Below, in pieces: positions 31,877 to 44,628 of a stretch of 64,000 nt of DNA (positions within the stretch are counted from its first letter, which is position 1; each line of letters starts with the position of its first letter). This DNA is from Udeniomyces pyricola (lineage: Eukaryota; Basidiomycota; Tremellomycetes; Cystofilobasidiales; Mrakiaceae): assembly GCA_039545295.1 (NCBI GenBank), contig BCIK01000006.1, positions 868,001-932,000 on the forward strand, written 5' to 3'. The notes beneath the pieces are model-generated. The model searched no databases. It was not told the DNA's origin and saw nothing but the letters and a program-made list of their open reading frames with translations. The position numbers and the translations under genes are program-made.

Positions 31877-32424
31877 GGCGAATGAGAGTGAAGATAGTGT
31901 GTGTGAGAGAGAGACAAGGTGAGGGGGGATGAAAGAGGATGGATGATCAAGGTGAGGCGAGCTGAGAACGGAGAGAGAGAGAGAAAGAGAGAAAGAGAGA
32001 AGGAAAGCGAAGGCAAGTCTCGGTTCAGATAACCGGAACCTTTGATCCTTTTACCGAGTCTTCATTTTCTTCTTCTTTTCAATTTCTTCTCATCCTTTTT
32101 GCGTTTCTTTCTCTCTATTTTTCTCCTCCTCATGTTCCCATGTATATACATTTATCTCTATCAAACCAAACCATCGAGCCAAGACAAGAACAATAACATC
32201 ACACCACTCGATCATAGCTAGGGAGTGCACGCAACAGTACGAATCAGAAAAGATGTACATGAGAAAGTAAAAGGAAAAAACAAACGTATTATACCACACA
32301 CACGTACTAGCTAATCCCCTCCCCCTCCCCCCCACCCAATATAACATTAGTTAAAGGGGAAAAAAAAGTAAGAGAAAACAAAAACAAGACTCCATCTACT
32401 CGAGACATGTCCCACCCGGCCTTC
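31877..32424. other. intergenic region upstream of the tail-anchored orphan
   Basis: 548 bases between two minus-strand genes. GAGAGAGA repeats (31907-32002) lie in the promoter of the orphan, and A-rich DNA near 32340-32390 matches the 3' end of the PRXL2 gene. No gene is supported. Confidence 0.35.
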
Positions 32425-35400
32425 TCACACCACCATGTTCCCGCCCTCGACCACTTCACCTCCGAGACCCTTCCACTCTCCAAACAGCTCCAGCGCGGCA
32501 GGCTCAACCGGCGGTTTCAACGAGACCATCGGAAGACCATGCGAGAGAGGCTTCTTGGGCGTCCTCAAGACAGCAGTCAGATCCTCTTGGTCGGGTCCGA
32601 CCTCGAATGAAGAATCACCCGACTCAACCCCTTCGCCCTCAAGTTGAGTAGGCGAAGTGGACGATCGACGAGACGACGCCGAGGCAGATGCCGAACTGTC
32701 CACTGAAGGTGTCTTAGTCACGGCAGAGGTATCGGACGAAGAAGAGGCTTCGGCCATAGCGGAAGAGAAAGGAGCAGACGTGGTTGGTGCCTCGACGAAT
32801 GTGGGCGTGGCAATCGAGTCAGAGGGAATCGGCGAGAGTTGGCAAGAGAATTCGCCAAACGTCGGGGTCTCCATGTGCGAGGTAGTCATGTCAGGCGTCG
32901 AAAGTTGGTAAGAATGTCTTGAGCTTGACGCAGACGATTGGACGGGGAGACTCCGGGTGGGTTTGGTAGGCGTCGAAAGTGGGCGAGGCGTGGGCGAACC
33001 TGTCCGAACTGTGGGAGAAGCGGAACGGATTGAACCAGGAGGCGTGTTGGTCGGCGTTGGAACGTGGGTAGGCGGTGTCGGGAAGCCAAACGTGCCAGAG
33101 GTGGGCAGGTTAGGCATAAGACCGCGCCCCGCAGGAGTCGTCGGGACCCCGTTCGTAGGTTCCTCGTCTGAGTCCAAACCCAAGTCGACAACGTCGCCTC
33201 GCTGACTACCTGCCAGTGATGCTAGTGGGATGAATTGGATCGGCGGTAGTGGATCGCTCAGCTTGCGCTGGAACGAACCTGTACTTGAACGCCTTTTGCT
33301 CGTGCTCGTGGACGCTCGTCTGCGTTCATCTTCGCCCTCGCTTGCCGTCCCCTCGGTTTCAGGAATAGCTTCCCCTTCCGGGACGAACATTCGCCCCTTT
33401 CGCCTCTCTTCCCGCCATGCCCTCATACGCTCGAGCTCGGTGTCTCGAGAAGCCTTCCAACTGATACGGTGGAGCTCAGCGTCGTCCTGGAGCGTTGAGA
33501 CAGGTCGCGGCATTCCGGGAGGTCGAGGTCGACGGTTCGCAATGACGCCGGCGTGCGCGAGGGCGATGTTGATGGATGCGTGTCCTCGCGTATTGTTCAT
33601 CCGATGAGTATAGTGAACTTGCAGTCCAGGTCCAAGAACAAACTCTCCGCCTAGCAGAGACGATAAGCAAAAGTGAGATGCTGTCAGCGTCAAATCATGG
33701 CCATACACTCAGAGTTATAAGAGAATGAGAAGGAGCAAACACGAACCGAGTTGGGTCATATGGCCCGGCGACAGCGTGATACCCTTTCGGCCCATTTTAC
33801 CGACATTCTTGACGACGCTGATCGTTCCGCCAAGAGTGCCATGCTGAACGTACTCGCCCTTTTCTTCTTCTGGACCTCCATCACCTGTCTGCTTGGTCAT
33901 TCCGAGAGCGCGGTAGAGCTCGAGCGTCGGATCGGTGTATACAGGGAAGGGAGAATTAAAGATCTTATTTTGGTACGAATGAACAACTTTGGCCGAGCCG
34001 TTACCGATGATGATGACTGGTGGAGATGTTCAAAAAAGTCAAAATGAGCTCTGGCTCTAGAATTCAGCGAGAAACACGAGAGTGATAAGGGTGTATGTAC
34101 GTTTGGCTCCTGCTCGTGCCAGCTCATCCGGGTTAACGTTCTTGACGATGGAGTACATGAAGTCCTGACAGAGCGGGCAGTACCCTAGAACGAAGGATCG
34201 AAAGAAGAACGGCAATTAGCCGGTGCCATTCGGATTGGATAAACCAAGACCGTTCTGAACATCACGCACAATGCCGAATGAAAGCAACGACAGTCCGCTG
34301 GTCTTTGATGAGGTCTCCGAACGCGTGTGAGTTGCCATCACCATCAAGGACATCAAACAGGCAAGCCTCAAACATCTCCTTGGCCGTCGGTCGGCTAAAG
34401 AGTCGGGAGGAAAACAATGGTGGGTCAGGATGATATGTCGTCAACACATTGACCTTCTAATGTGGACGAACGCCTTCGACAGACATGGCTTTTTCGAGAG
34501 CGAATTTCGAGTGAGGAAAAACACTCACGCATCTGGATCAAATGCCTCTTCCTCCCTTCTCTTTCTCTCCTTGCGCTGTTCCTTGGTCTCCTTACGCAAA
34601 AGCCCATCTCGGTGCTTCATCCGCATACTCTCCTTTTCATCAACACCCTTCTTCCTTCGGCGACTCCTTTCCACAGCGTTGAGCTCCTCACTCAGGTCCC
34701 AGGATGTTGGGAGCAAGGCGTTGAGAGACGGGGCCTTCAGCGAGGAGTTTGGAGAGGATGGGCGGATCGAGCGGCCTCCAGCCACTATGGCGTGAGCGGG
34801 CTTGAGGGGACGTAATTTGGACGTGGAAGCAAGGTTAGAAGTGCTCTGTGAGAGAGGTTGGTTCGTGATAGGGCATATGAGCGGTTGTGGGAGGAGGGTT
34901 GGCTCGTCCTCTTCCGAGTCTCCTGGAGTAGAGGGACGAGATGACGAGGCATTCGTGAGAGAAGGCGGAGGTAGATTTGCAGTCGACGCGATGTTGTGGT
35001 TAGAGGAAGAGGATGAAACCCCTCGGCTCTTGGACTTGAATGCCGAGAAGAACTTGTGGGACTTTGTATGTTTGGGTTGGGATTGGGAGGATGACTCAGC
35101 AGAACCACGGGACGGTACGCGGTCGATGGAGTCGAGGGAGTATGCGGAATGGATGGAGGTGCCGCTCTGGGTAACATGCCGGCTCAAGTTGTGGGGGGGT
35201 GCCATAGGTGGATCAGAAAGGGACAACGGTTGCAGAGAAGAGTACGAGGACGAGGAAGCGACGCGGTTGTTGGGAGGAGTATGCCGGGCGTCCGCCGGGG
35301 CAGTTGGAAGAGTCGTAGGCGTGGTACTGGTCGTCGCGGGTCGCAGATAATTGGACCGAAGGTACCTCGACTGAGCAAGAGGATTGACCGCTGTTTTGGG

Positions 35401-36414
35401 GATAGCAGTCGGCTCAGAAGGCGCCAAGGCGAGAGGCATCGGCACGAGGCTAGACTCGATAACGGGTCCTAGAGCGGACGGAGGTGAGCCGGGAACGAGA
35501 ACCGTCGTTGCTGATGGCAAAGTGTCCTCCTCTAATCTCCTCTCCCTATGGACAATTCGCGTAGCATCGATGGGCGTTGCCTCAGAGGATATGTTCGACG
35601 TGGGAGGCATGTCTGGTCCAACCGCGGGAAGATCATTGACATTGTCAACGGCAAGCACGGCGGCGGCCTCGACCGAGCGCGCCACCGGATCGGGCACTTG
35701 AGCGAGGGGCGGGTCCGGCTTGAGAAGGAACTTGGCTTGTTGCTGAAAGAATCGATCCGCCTCAGCAAGACGAGTGATGATGTTGCTGACAGAAGGTGGA
35801 GATGTCGAGGACGCTGCTGCTGCTGCGTCTGTGCTTCCGTACGCACTCGAGTTAGACCGAGAGAGGGCCAGCGTCGAGGCTGAGCCGGCGTAGAAGGACG
35901 TGGCCGAAGGTTGATCAGTCGGAGGAGTGGAGAGAGCGAGATCTTCAAGGGACGCAGAGAGTGGAGGTGCAGCCTTGCGTGTGGTCGACGGTCGACGGGA
36001 CCCAGCCAGTTGAGGAGTCGGCGAGTGATGAAGGACAGGAGAGGTCGGCTGTGAATGGGAGAGGCCGTATGGAGAGACGCCGGGGGCCGCCATCAGCCAC
36101 GAGGTATTGGATACCGGAGTCGAGGCAGGAGCAGGTTTGGGGAGAGATGCAGACGAGACTGCAGGGAGTAGAGACGTAGGTGCAGGTGCAGGTGTAGGTG
36201 CAGGTGTAGGTGCAGACGGAAGGGTAACAAAGGCCGAGGTTGAGGCCGAAGTGATGAGGAAGGTCGCGTTAGGAGGAAGAGGCGAAAAGGTCGAAGGGTT
36301 TGGGGTGGACGATGTTTCGATAAGTGAGACTTCCGGAAAGGCGGTCGAAGCCGTTGGCGGATTATCCTTCCAAGGCCTCGTCGAAGGGTTCAGGAGCTGG
36401 GCCATTCGATTCAT
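32425..36414 (-). CDS. very long protein with a central PRXL2/AhpC-TSA thioredoxin-fold domain
   Basis: Exons 36414-34529, 34394-34270, 34184-34101, 34016-33747 and 33650-32425 stay in phase and give 1196 residues. The first 628 residues are Ser/Pro/Thr-rich and disordered, with a short APTPAP tandem repeat (36180-36215) and a charged coil near the end (RKKGVDEKESMRMKHRDG, then KEQRKERKRREEEAFDPDA). The enzyme-like domain starts PTAKEMFEACLFDV, has QRTVVAFIRHWYCPLCQDFM with a CPLC pair at 673-676, then IIIGNGSAKVVHSYQNK and PVYTDPTLELYRALGM. This is the peroxiredoxin-like 2 (FAM213) layout. The C-terminal 390 residues are again disordered and Ser/Pro-rich. Redox activity is plausible given the CxxC. 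The fusion rests on a CTTTAG acceptor that restores frame exactly. Confidence 0.82.
36180..36215. repeat. hexanucleotide tandem repeat coding for Ala-Pro-Thr-Pro
   Basis: Units of GGTGCA and GGTGTA recur about six times. On the minus strand they encode alternating Ala/Thr and Pro in the disordered part of the PRXL2 protein. Confidence 0.8.
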
Positions 36415-37700
36415 GCCACAGATCTCTCACAGACAGCTACGAGATGGGTATGGCCAGGGGTGAGCAACGACTAACGACTTTGGCTCGACGAGGACGTGGT
36501 TGGTGAAGGATTGCTGGATGTCGTCAGATTAGAAAAGGAAACAAAGCGCCCGAACGTCCCGAGCGATCGACTCACACGTTCAACATGCGTCACTCGACTC
36601 GATCAATAGCTTGATCTTCTCCCTTCGTGCATCATGATGCTGCATGCTGCATATTATTGTTGAGGCTCTCTTTGTTTCTATCAATACATTTGCATCTAAC
36701 GACATCGATGTGTTGTCCGTGTGTAGGGCATATCGCAAATCTGACTGAATGCACATTTATATATATCCTTGATCATCGATCACCTCTGTTGATCTGCAGA
36801 TCAGGCCGGCAAAGCCCCTATATATAATCGTTGACTGTATTTTCGATCCCTATCTTCTGTGCAGCAGGTCGCTCGCTAGTGATCATATATCCGGTCGATC
36901 CGGCTTCCTGACGCCAGGCCGCCCTCATGATCGCAACCAATTTCCAACGCGAGCCGTCTCGGATCTCGATCACTTCAGCCTCATGCTACTACTTGCTGAG
37001 TGCCCCTGTGCGTTGGATTATAGACGCGACATCTTGAACTCCGATCAAAAGATTGATATCCATCGATGCCCTCACGTACGTAGTTACGTACAACTATATG
37101 ACTTCTGTACAAGGATGCTTGTAAGCTCACCAACATGTATGACGTAATTCATATATTCCGATATTCCACCGTGCGCGCGCGTTATTTCCTACCGCTTCGC
37201 CCTCCCCTTCACTTGATATCGGTATTCCACTAGGATGCGCCGGCGTTTGGGATCAGAGCGCGCACGCGTCATAACATGCATAGGAGCTGGATACGCTGGA
37301 ACACGTTTGATAGCTTGATGCTTCACATGAAGAAAATGGATTCTAGAGAGCGTGTCCGGACCCCGGTCGGATCGAGGAAAAGCTGCCGGAACTGGCCGGA
37401 AGCAGCGCGCGCCAACCAGCCATGATATCTCTCTCTCGCGGACTGTCTTACGTACATATTACGCGTCTAACCCAACCCAAACCATGCACGTCGCACATTT
37501 GCATCGTAAACGGTTAAAGAAACAACATGACATCTGACGGAAATGGGCTGAATTGAGTAGTTGACACTCAGGTTTGACATCAGAGAAATCAAACCCTGAG
37601 CTCGCTTGATATGATTAGACGTTTTTGACATCTTCCCCCTTGACGTTCTTTCTTCTCCTTTGTCGCCGTCTCCTCGTTCTCGACCCTATCACTCTATCAC
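36415..37700. promoter_or_regulatory. long upstream region of the PRXL2-domain gene
   Basis: 1.29 kb, among the longest spacers of the window, between the stop of CSE1 and the start of the PRXL2 gene. It holds TATA-like elements (ATTTATATATATCC near 36755, CTATATATAATCG near 36818), GATC-rich clusters, CGTACGTAGTTACGTAC (about 37076-37091) and a GCGCGCGCG run near 37172. No gene or tRNA is seen. Confidence 0.4.
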
Positions 37701-40700
37701 CTAACCCTGCAGTCGAGCGAGGGCAGCGGGATCAACCTGTTGCAGTAGAGGTCCAACCTAACAAGGTAAAAAGAAAATCAGATGGCGATGCCAATCAGCC
37801 TTTGCTTTTCGTTAAGACCTCTTTTGAAAGCAGACGAGACGAAAAAAAAAAAGATAACTTACAGCTCCCCCAGCAACTTTGCTTAGCTCCTCCTTGAGGT
37901 AGACCTTCTCATCTCCGGCCACATAAGCGACGGGATCCTCCTTGATCGCCTCGCTCGCTCCAAGCCTGGCGAAACTGCTCTGGAAGCCACCGCTGGCGTC
38001 GTCAAAGTCGAGGGCAGAGATGTCGTCCGTGACATCGATCGAAGCAGCGACCTTGGATCCCGACTTGAGGTCCGTCGGGAGGAGAAGGAGAGTCAGGACA
38101 GAAGTGGCAGTCGCGGGCCTGTAACGAAGAGAAAAGAATGGAAAGAGAGCGCGCGTCGAGTTCAACGTGTTACGGTCAGCAGGTATGTCAGACAGATCCA
38201 TGATTCTCATACGAGAACGGGACAAACCAGGTCTTGGCGAGAGGCTCCGAGGTCATCGCTTGCGAGTGCGTGAGGAGGTTGGTTACTCCGACGGCCACCA
38301 CCTTTCGGTCCTTGACGGTCATCTTGGGGATCTGAGGAATGACGATACCCTGAAGGATGCCAGCAAAGATGCTGAACAAGTGGACACAGTAGCACACATA
38401 TATAACAGTCAGAACGATCGATCCGGTACAGCAATGCTTCTTCCACGGCTCAGCAGCAGCAACCGTATTGTGTCACTTACCCTGCCTGGACGCTCTCGTA
38501 CTGCGAAACGATGAAATCGGGAGTAAGGCCCTCCTTCTGAATGGCGAGGACGAAGCAGAAGAAGTAAACGAAGGAGTAGGTGAAGTTGGAAGTTTTTGAC
38601 GATTGCAGTCGGGTCGAAAGGAGAACCAGGATCGTGCGAATGTACTGCTGCAGGGCAGATCTACATGAATAGGAAATAAAGGGTGAAACAATGGTCAGGA
38701 GGAGCTTCGATCGTGGTACAGGCAAGCAAAAGGATCAAAGTATGGGACAGGAATTCAGAAACGCACATGGGCACACATTCAAACAAGGCTTGAAGCAAAG
38801 CGAAGCCGTGGATATCATTGACACTGCTTGAGATAAGCTTCTGGAAGACACCGAGCAAGCTCTGAACTTGGTTGTTGGCAACGATCTGGTCGGCCCCTCG
38901 TCGAAGCAAAGCCTTCCAAAGTCGAACGAGCGCCGGGACGTTGCCTCGCTGCTCCCAGAGAGCAGCGGTGAGAAGCGGGCCAAGGAGGTTCTGATACGCC
39001 TCGGGAAGGGAGGTGACCGGGTGAAGCTCAAGCAGCTGAGAAAGGATCTGGAAGACGTAAGGCACAAACTCTGTTGGAGCGGTACAATCAAGAGAGCGAG
39101 ATTATAGACCACCAACGTCAGTCACCGCTCCAATCTCTTGTCAAGCAATGAAACGGTCAATAAACCCAACGAACCGAGGACATCTTGTTGGAGAATAGTC
39201 ATGATAGGTCCAAAGAGCTCGCTCTCGAACGTCGGGAGCGTCGCCGGGCTTCCCTCGGCGACGAATCGAATGAGTGCCGATACGGACTCGAAGGTGTACT
39301 GGTTGAACTTGGGGTTGGAGGGGTTTCGGCTGATGTGACCGATAATACCGACGAGACGCTGGAGGATAGCCGTGTAGACAGGCGTCAAGGTCTGTCGCGC
39401 CGTGAGGATGACTCGCATGACGCCTGATAACGGAAGGAAATCAGAACCAAGTCGTAGAGATGGGGCAAGTCAAGGTCAAATTGGGATCACGTTGAGCAGG
39501 CGAAGCGAACAAGATCCTGTATGATCGGATCGATACTAACATCGCATGAGGTAGTCGTTCTCGGCCATCTTTTCGGGGGTTTGACCACGCTCAATGTTGG
39601 TGAAGAGGGCCATAAGGACGTCTTGCGCGAACGGTCGAACATCGGCTTGCGAGAAGCTGTTATGCAATCATCAGTGGCGTTAGCGAGTGGATCATGCCTA
39701 AATCTCACGCGGATAAGATAGAGATCAGGCAGCGTACAGAGTCTGGCCGTTGACCTTGATGAAGAGGATTCGCTCAATGGTCGTGGCAGCGTAGGAATAG
39801 ACGACGTAGTTGGACGACGAGAGGTGCTTGATGAGGAGAGGCATGACCGATAGCAGCTGATCCTTCGTGAGCTGTAAAGGGTTCAGAGATAGAAGTGAGA
39901 CTCGTCAGCTGTCTGCATGAAAGAAGCAGACAGCAACATAGAGAAAAGGTATCGAACCTGGTTCCTGAAAGTGTGGAGGAATTTGATCGCATCAACCAGC
40001 AGGAAGACGCTGACAGTGCCTTCCTCGGCCTGCAGGTCCTTGAAGACGTTTTGCGAAAAGAAGTCCACGACGTCGACGAGGACATTGGTCGAGGTGACTC
40101 CGTGCTAAAAGAAGCAGACGGAAAGGTTTAGTCAACGTGCATACACTGCCATAGGACGCTCGATCGATAGTCGTTGGATCACGGAACACACCTGAATCGT
40201 GGCTCCTCGCGAAGCGATCGAAGTCAGCAAGTAGATGGCGGTGTCCTTGCTCTTCCAGTTCTCGGCAGGGTTGACGTTGTATTGCTAGAAAGGGTGAGAG
40301 GGAGACAAGAGTCAGCATGCTTTCAGCTGGTGATCGACCGGTGCACGTGATCGGACTCACGCCAAGGTAAGCTGAGATATAGTTCTTGACAATCGTGGTG
40401 ACCTCAGCTTCAAACTGCTCCATGAGGGCTCGAGTGAAGTCGGTAGCAGCTTGTCGTCGAGTATCGCTCTCTGTAGTGAGGGAGAGAGAAGTGAGTCAAA
40501 CGGCACCAGAGGAGTCAAGAGACGAACAGATGATACGCACCAGTTGAAGGCTCAAGATCAGTTCGAATGAATTCGATGGGGTCATCTTCAAACATCTCTT
40601 CCTCATGAGCTGTGTCGCAGCATGGCAGATAGAGCAATATAAGACGCTTGTCAGAATGATTTTGGCTGAACAATCAAACGTATAACAGAACAGCCAAGAC

Positions 40701-42493
40701 CACTCACTCCTCAAGCTCATGTTAGGTAAGACGATCATCTGCAAGAATTTCTCGAGCGTGCCTTCCTGCTCAAAGAGCTCGCGATGGCTTCCCATCTTGA
40801 CGACGACACCAAGGAAGCCCAACGCCCTGCAAACGAGGACATCCTCTCGAGTTGATCCCTCCGACCGCGAAGCAAGGAATTCCCAGATGGACTGGACAAA
40901 GGGAGCGAGGAGAGGAGGTGGGAAAGCGTCCGAGTATCGGAGAGCAAAGAGTTCGAGGATAGAGCAAATCTGGGAACGGATCTTCTGCAAAGGAGAAGGG
41001 GTAGGGTCTTCGTCCTATCGGGGATCGAAAGACAGATTTTAGTGGGTCCACCACATTGACAAATAGCGAAGCAGCATCGACGACAAGCCAACTTACGTCG
41101 CCTCGCAGCTCCTCCCGGTCAAACCTGAGGTACTTGCCCAGTAGTCCGGGATCCCCAACACTCGGGTTGCCGAAGAAGATATGCATGTTCTCCTCGAAGA
41201 ACTCTGGCAAGTCCTGCGCGTTAAGGTCGTAGAAGAGTTGAAGGAGGAGGAGGAGAGTCTGAGCGAGTTGAGTGAGAGATGTCGTCGGCGGAAGTTCTTC
41301 AAGAGGAAGGGACAAGAGGTAGTCGGTTCTCTAAGAATCAGAAGAGATGGCAGGGCGCCAGAAAGATAATTGGTCAGCTGTGTTCTTGCTTGTATGTCTC
41401 TTCCATCGAGGCGCGAAGGATAACGTACCTTGAAAAGCTCAAAGTAAGGCTGACAGAATTGGGAAAGGACGAGCAGAATCTCGGAGTATAGTCGATCGGA
41501 CGCAAATTGACTCTTCCATCTACATTTGGGACAACAAGATAACGAATGGGTTCAGATCATGGATCAATCTTGAGTATAAAAATTCGAAGTAACCTATCGA
41601 ACGACGCGTACCGCTTGAAGATGGAGTGCGCGGTTTGCAGAACGCCGACGTTGATTGAGAAGTTGTCCTCGGAAATGGACGAAACGAGTTGCTGTAGATG
41701 AATTCAACGCAAAGAAAGGTGTCACGTTTAGCCAAAGACAGTTGGTTTAAAAGCGCAAGCTATCGTAGTGGCACGATTCACGAGATGTAAGCAAGAGAAG
41801 CAAAAGGGCACGTACCTGAACAAGTCCCTCCCACTGGTCCGGGAAATCGAGCTCCGCGATGGCAGCAACGGCTTCGCCGACCTGTCAAGTCAAGAGATAT
41901 GCGTCATTCAGTGAAAAGTCACGAGTTGATCAGATGCTGTACTTGAGGTCTCTGCCCCAGAACGGTAAGAATAGCTCACCTGGGCCTGGAGTCGAGCGAG
42001 CTGAGGCGTCGACAGCGAAATCATCACGGGCACGAGCTGCTCCTTGATGGCGACTCGATCCGCTTGCGACGGCACGAGGACGTCCGACTCCTGTACAACC
42101 ATCACAGTTTACACACAAAAATCATTGTCGGCCAACAGTTAGGTATGCATGACCCTTAGCGGACGAACGATGCTGAAGGAAAACGAAATCTCGCGAGACA
42201 GCGATCATCGTTAAACGCCACTGGGTAGGTTGTCGACCTGCTCCTGGGCACGCGACGAAATCGATTTGACTGACCTCTGCCCACATCTTTCGGACGGCGT
42301 TCTTGAAGTAGATTCCACCAGCCAGCCTGATCTCCATCGGGGCCTCGCCTGCGCCCTGGACGATGCTGAGGACGCTGAGCAGGAAGCCAGGAGCAGCCTC
42401 GTGGTTCGCGAGCTGCCTCTCGGCGTTGCGACGAGTCTGAGGGTCGGACGAGAGGGACTGAGAAAGGAGAGGGAGGAGTGTGATAGTGTCCAT
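37701..42493 (-). CDS. CSE1: exportin CSE1 (CAS/XPO2), importin-alpha re-exporter
   Basis: Karyopherin that returns importin-alpha to the cytoplasm with Ran-GTP. About 19 exons on the minus strand. The start (MDTITLLPLLSQSLSSDPQT) is the importin-beta N-terminal repeat, continuing RRNAERQLANHE and LAGGIYFKNAVRKMW. Other family blocks are ELDFPDQWEGLV, QTAHSIFKRW, FEDDPIEFIRTDLEPST, DTRRQAATDFTRALM, AEENDYLMRC-type text (MAENDYLMRC) and the C-terminal LDFDDASGGFQSSFARLGA. The last exon adds VGPLLQQVDPAALARLQG and a stop at 37701. These match CAS/Cse1 in order and spacing, and the protein is near the usual length of about 960 residues. The first intron uses donor GTCAGT. Individual exon edges were not all fixed. 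Confidence 0.93.
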
Positions 42494-43104
42494 GGTATTA
42501 AGAGGAGAAGGGAAAGGACGGGAAGGGGAAGAGCAGAGGAGAGACGAGAAAGACTGAAAGCAAGAGAGACCAGGGAATGTGGAGGGGAAGGAAGACGAAG
42601 AAGAAGACGAAGCAGAGGGAAAGTTGATTCGACTTTCATCAACGAAACAAGTCGCGTTCATTCATGCCTCTCATTTTCCTTGTTTTCTTTGACCCATCTC
42701 GTTTACTATATCATCATCGTCTCAGCATATTTTTTCTCTCTCTTTTCTTTCCATATCATTGATTCCTCTCGTGAATTCCACATACCTCGATACAACCAAA
42801 TCATCCTCATCATAAGCTCGCAGCATCAGCTGTTATGAGCTAGGACAAACATCAATAATCATGCAAGACAGCTGCAGGCCACATAATCGACGGCCGCTGT
42901 ACGTTGAGAGAGAATCCACGGCAGCAATTTCATCGTCGGCCTAGCTCATTATCATGACGGTCCATCATCATCTGTATGACGACTACTATGATCCTGCAAG
43001 GCCACACCATCAGCACCCACAGCTATCGCGACCCGTATCACGTTATAACTTCAATACCTCTATGGGCTCGCCTCGACTGAAACAGCACACCTATCCACCG
43101 CACC
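42494..43104. promoter_or_regulatory. divergent region between CSE1 and the methyltransferase gene
   Basis: 611 bases between opposite starts. A purine-rich stretch (42500-42625, reading C/T-rich on the CSE1 strand) is consistent with the CSE1 leader. No gene is supported. Confidence 0.4.
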
Positions 43105-44628
43105 ATGATGTCAAGCCTCAATCTCGCCTCACCTAACCCTACGAGCAGCTACAGCCGCGCTCTGGCCGATATCCTTGCCCGCCCCGGCCCTATTCACGTG
43201 CTCGACGTGGCTTGTGGTGACGTGAGTGGCAGCAGCCAAGCGATCAGTCTTTAGATCTCCAAGTAGAGAGGTTTTTATACTGAACCTCGACGATGATTTT
43301 ACAGGGTACTTGGTGCGCTGGTCGCACGCTACTGACCTGTTCCGCTGATATTGCGACCAAATGAGCGCTGATCATGCTTCCTATGCCCGACCCGTTTAGG
43401 CTGGCAGACTTGGCTCAACTCTTTCCCGAGGGGCAACTGCAACTGCATGGCCTAGGTGGGACTTCATCTCAGCTCAGGTCATAGAGACAGAGTACCGATT
43501 TACTAACTCGTCTTCCTCGTCGCAAACCGACAAACATCGCCAGACGTCCAGCCCAAACCAGCCTCCTTTCCAGACAGAGCCACGTACCACCAGCAAGTTG
43601 CATGGATTTCGTTGCCGAGTTGTCGCAACTGTCTCATTTGCTGACTATCTTCCTCAATCTATCGTTGGTCGGTCGCTGTTTCTCAGAGCATCCGCCGATG
43701 CGACCCCCTTCCCTTCGGGCTCGTTCGATATCGTCCATACCCGAAAGCTTCTTTCTTCTCTCGACTGTCCCATGCAACAGGTCACCTCAGAAGCGGTCCG
43801 GTTACTCCGACCCCATGGTCTGGTCGTTTGGTTAGAAGGAAAAAATGTTGCAGCCTGGCCGAGCAGAAATGGGCCGCCGCTCCGAAAGCGCAATGAACAG
43901 GGCGGAACTGGCGGGCGACCCATGCAGGCGTTGCTGGTGAGCACGTCTCTGCCTAAATGCAACCTTACCTTTAGGTCATCCCTCTGACGATCTGATTACC
44001 CACACCTTTTTCTCTTTGATCTTGGGCTGCGACCAGGCAAAGAAGATGGTGGCTGATATGTTGCTGGCGCGTGGGTTGGGAGATCAGCTTCAAGAGAGTT
44101 TGCCACGTTTACTAGTCGAATCCCATCTCGAAGCCGTCAGGACCGAAGAGATTAGAAGTGAGTATCCACGACACAGCATGAACAGTACCATGGTTACCAA
44201 TCATCGCTACCTGTTCACCGGTCATCGTGCATCGATGTATCATTTAAATTCAGGTTTTCAGGTCGGATGCGACCCGTTTACCCTATCCGGTCACTTGCTG
44301 ACTTGACACTTTTGCACTTTTTTCTTCTAATTGGACTACTCTTCTTGATCTTATCATCGCACCCCTTGTTCACCTCGTCCAGATGACTTGGGCCTTGCGA
44401 GATTGGACGGAGAGCTCTGGGCTTTTCACGGCCGACGCTGTTCGTCATGACATGGTTTGAGCCTAATGTCAGACCTTTTCTCTTAGCGTACCCGGAAGCT
44501 TCACTCACGTACGCTAACATCGCTGGTCGTCCCTCAGGAGGCCGCTCGAATCATGGGTGAATGTGAGCTTGCACGCAGTCCCGTCACCTCCGTCCAGCCG
44601 AAGTCTACATCCGAATCTAGGATCTAAG
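43105..44628 (+). CDS. SAM-dependent methyltransferase (class I, fungal LaeA/UMTA-like)
   Basis: A class I methyltransferase of unknown substrate. Supported exons are 43105-43221, 43305-43312 (8 nt), 43400-43455, 43544-43583, 43687-43936 and 44037-44157. Motif I is IHVLDVACGDGTWLADLAQLFP, motif II region HGLDVQPKPASFPDR, and motif post-II ASADATPFPSGSFDIVHTRKLLSS; then LLRPHGLVVWLEG. The GLD.QPKPASFP text resembles the GIDLSPIQP block of LaeA-like enzymes. After LEAVRTEEIR the next exon is uncertain. TWALRDWTESSGLFTADAV (44392-44454) and a last piece EAARIMGECELARS ending at 44628 look real, but reaching them in phase needs an unproven small exon between 44158 and 44391. It starts ATGATG; either Met may be used. 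Confidence 0.7.
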
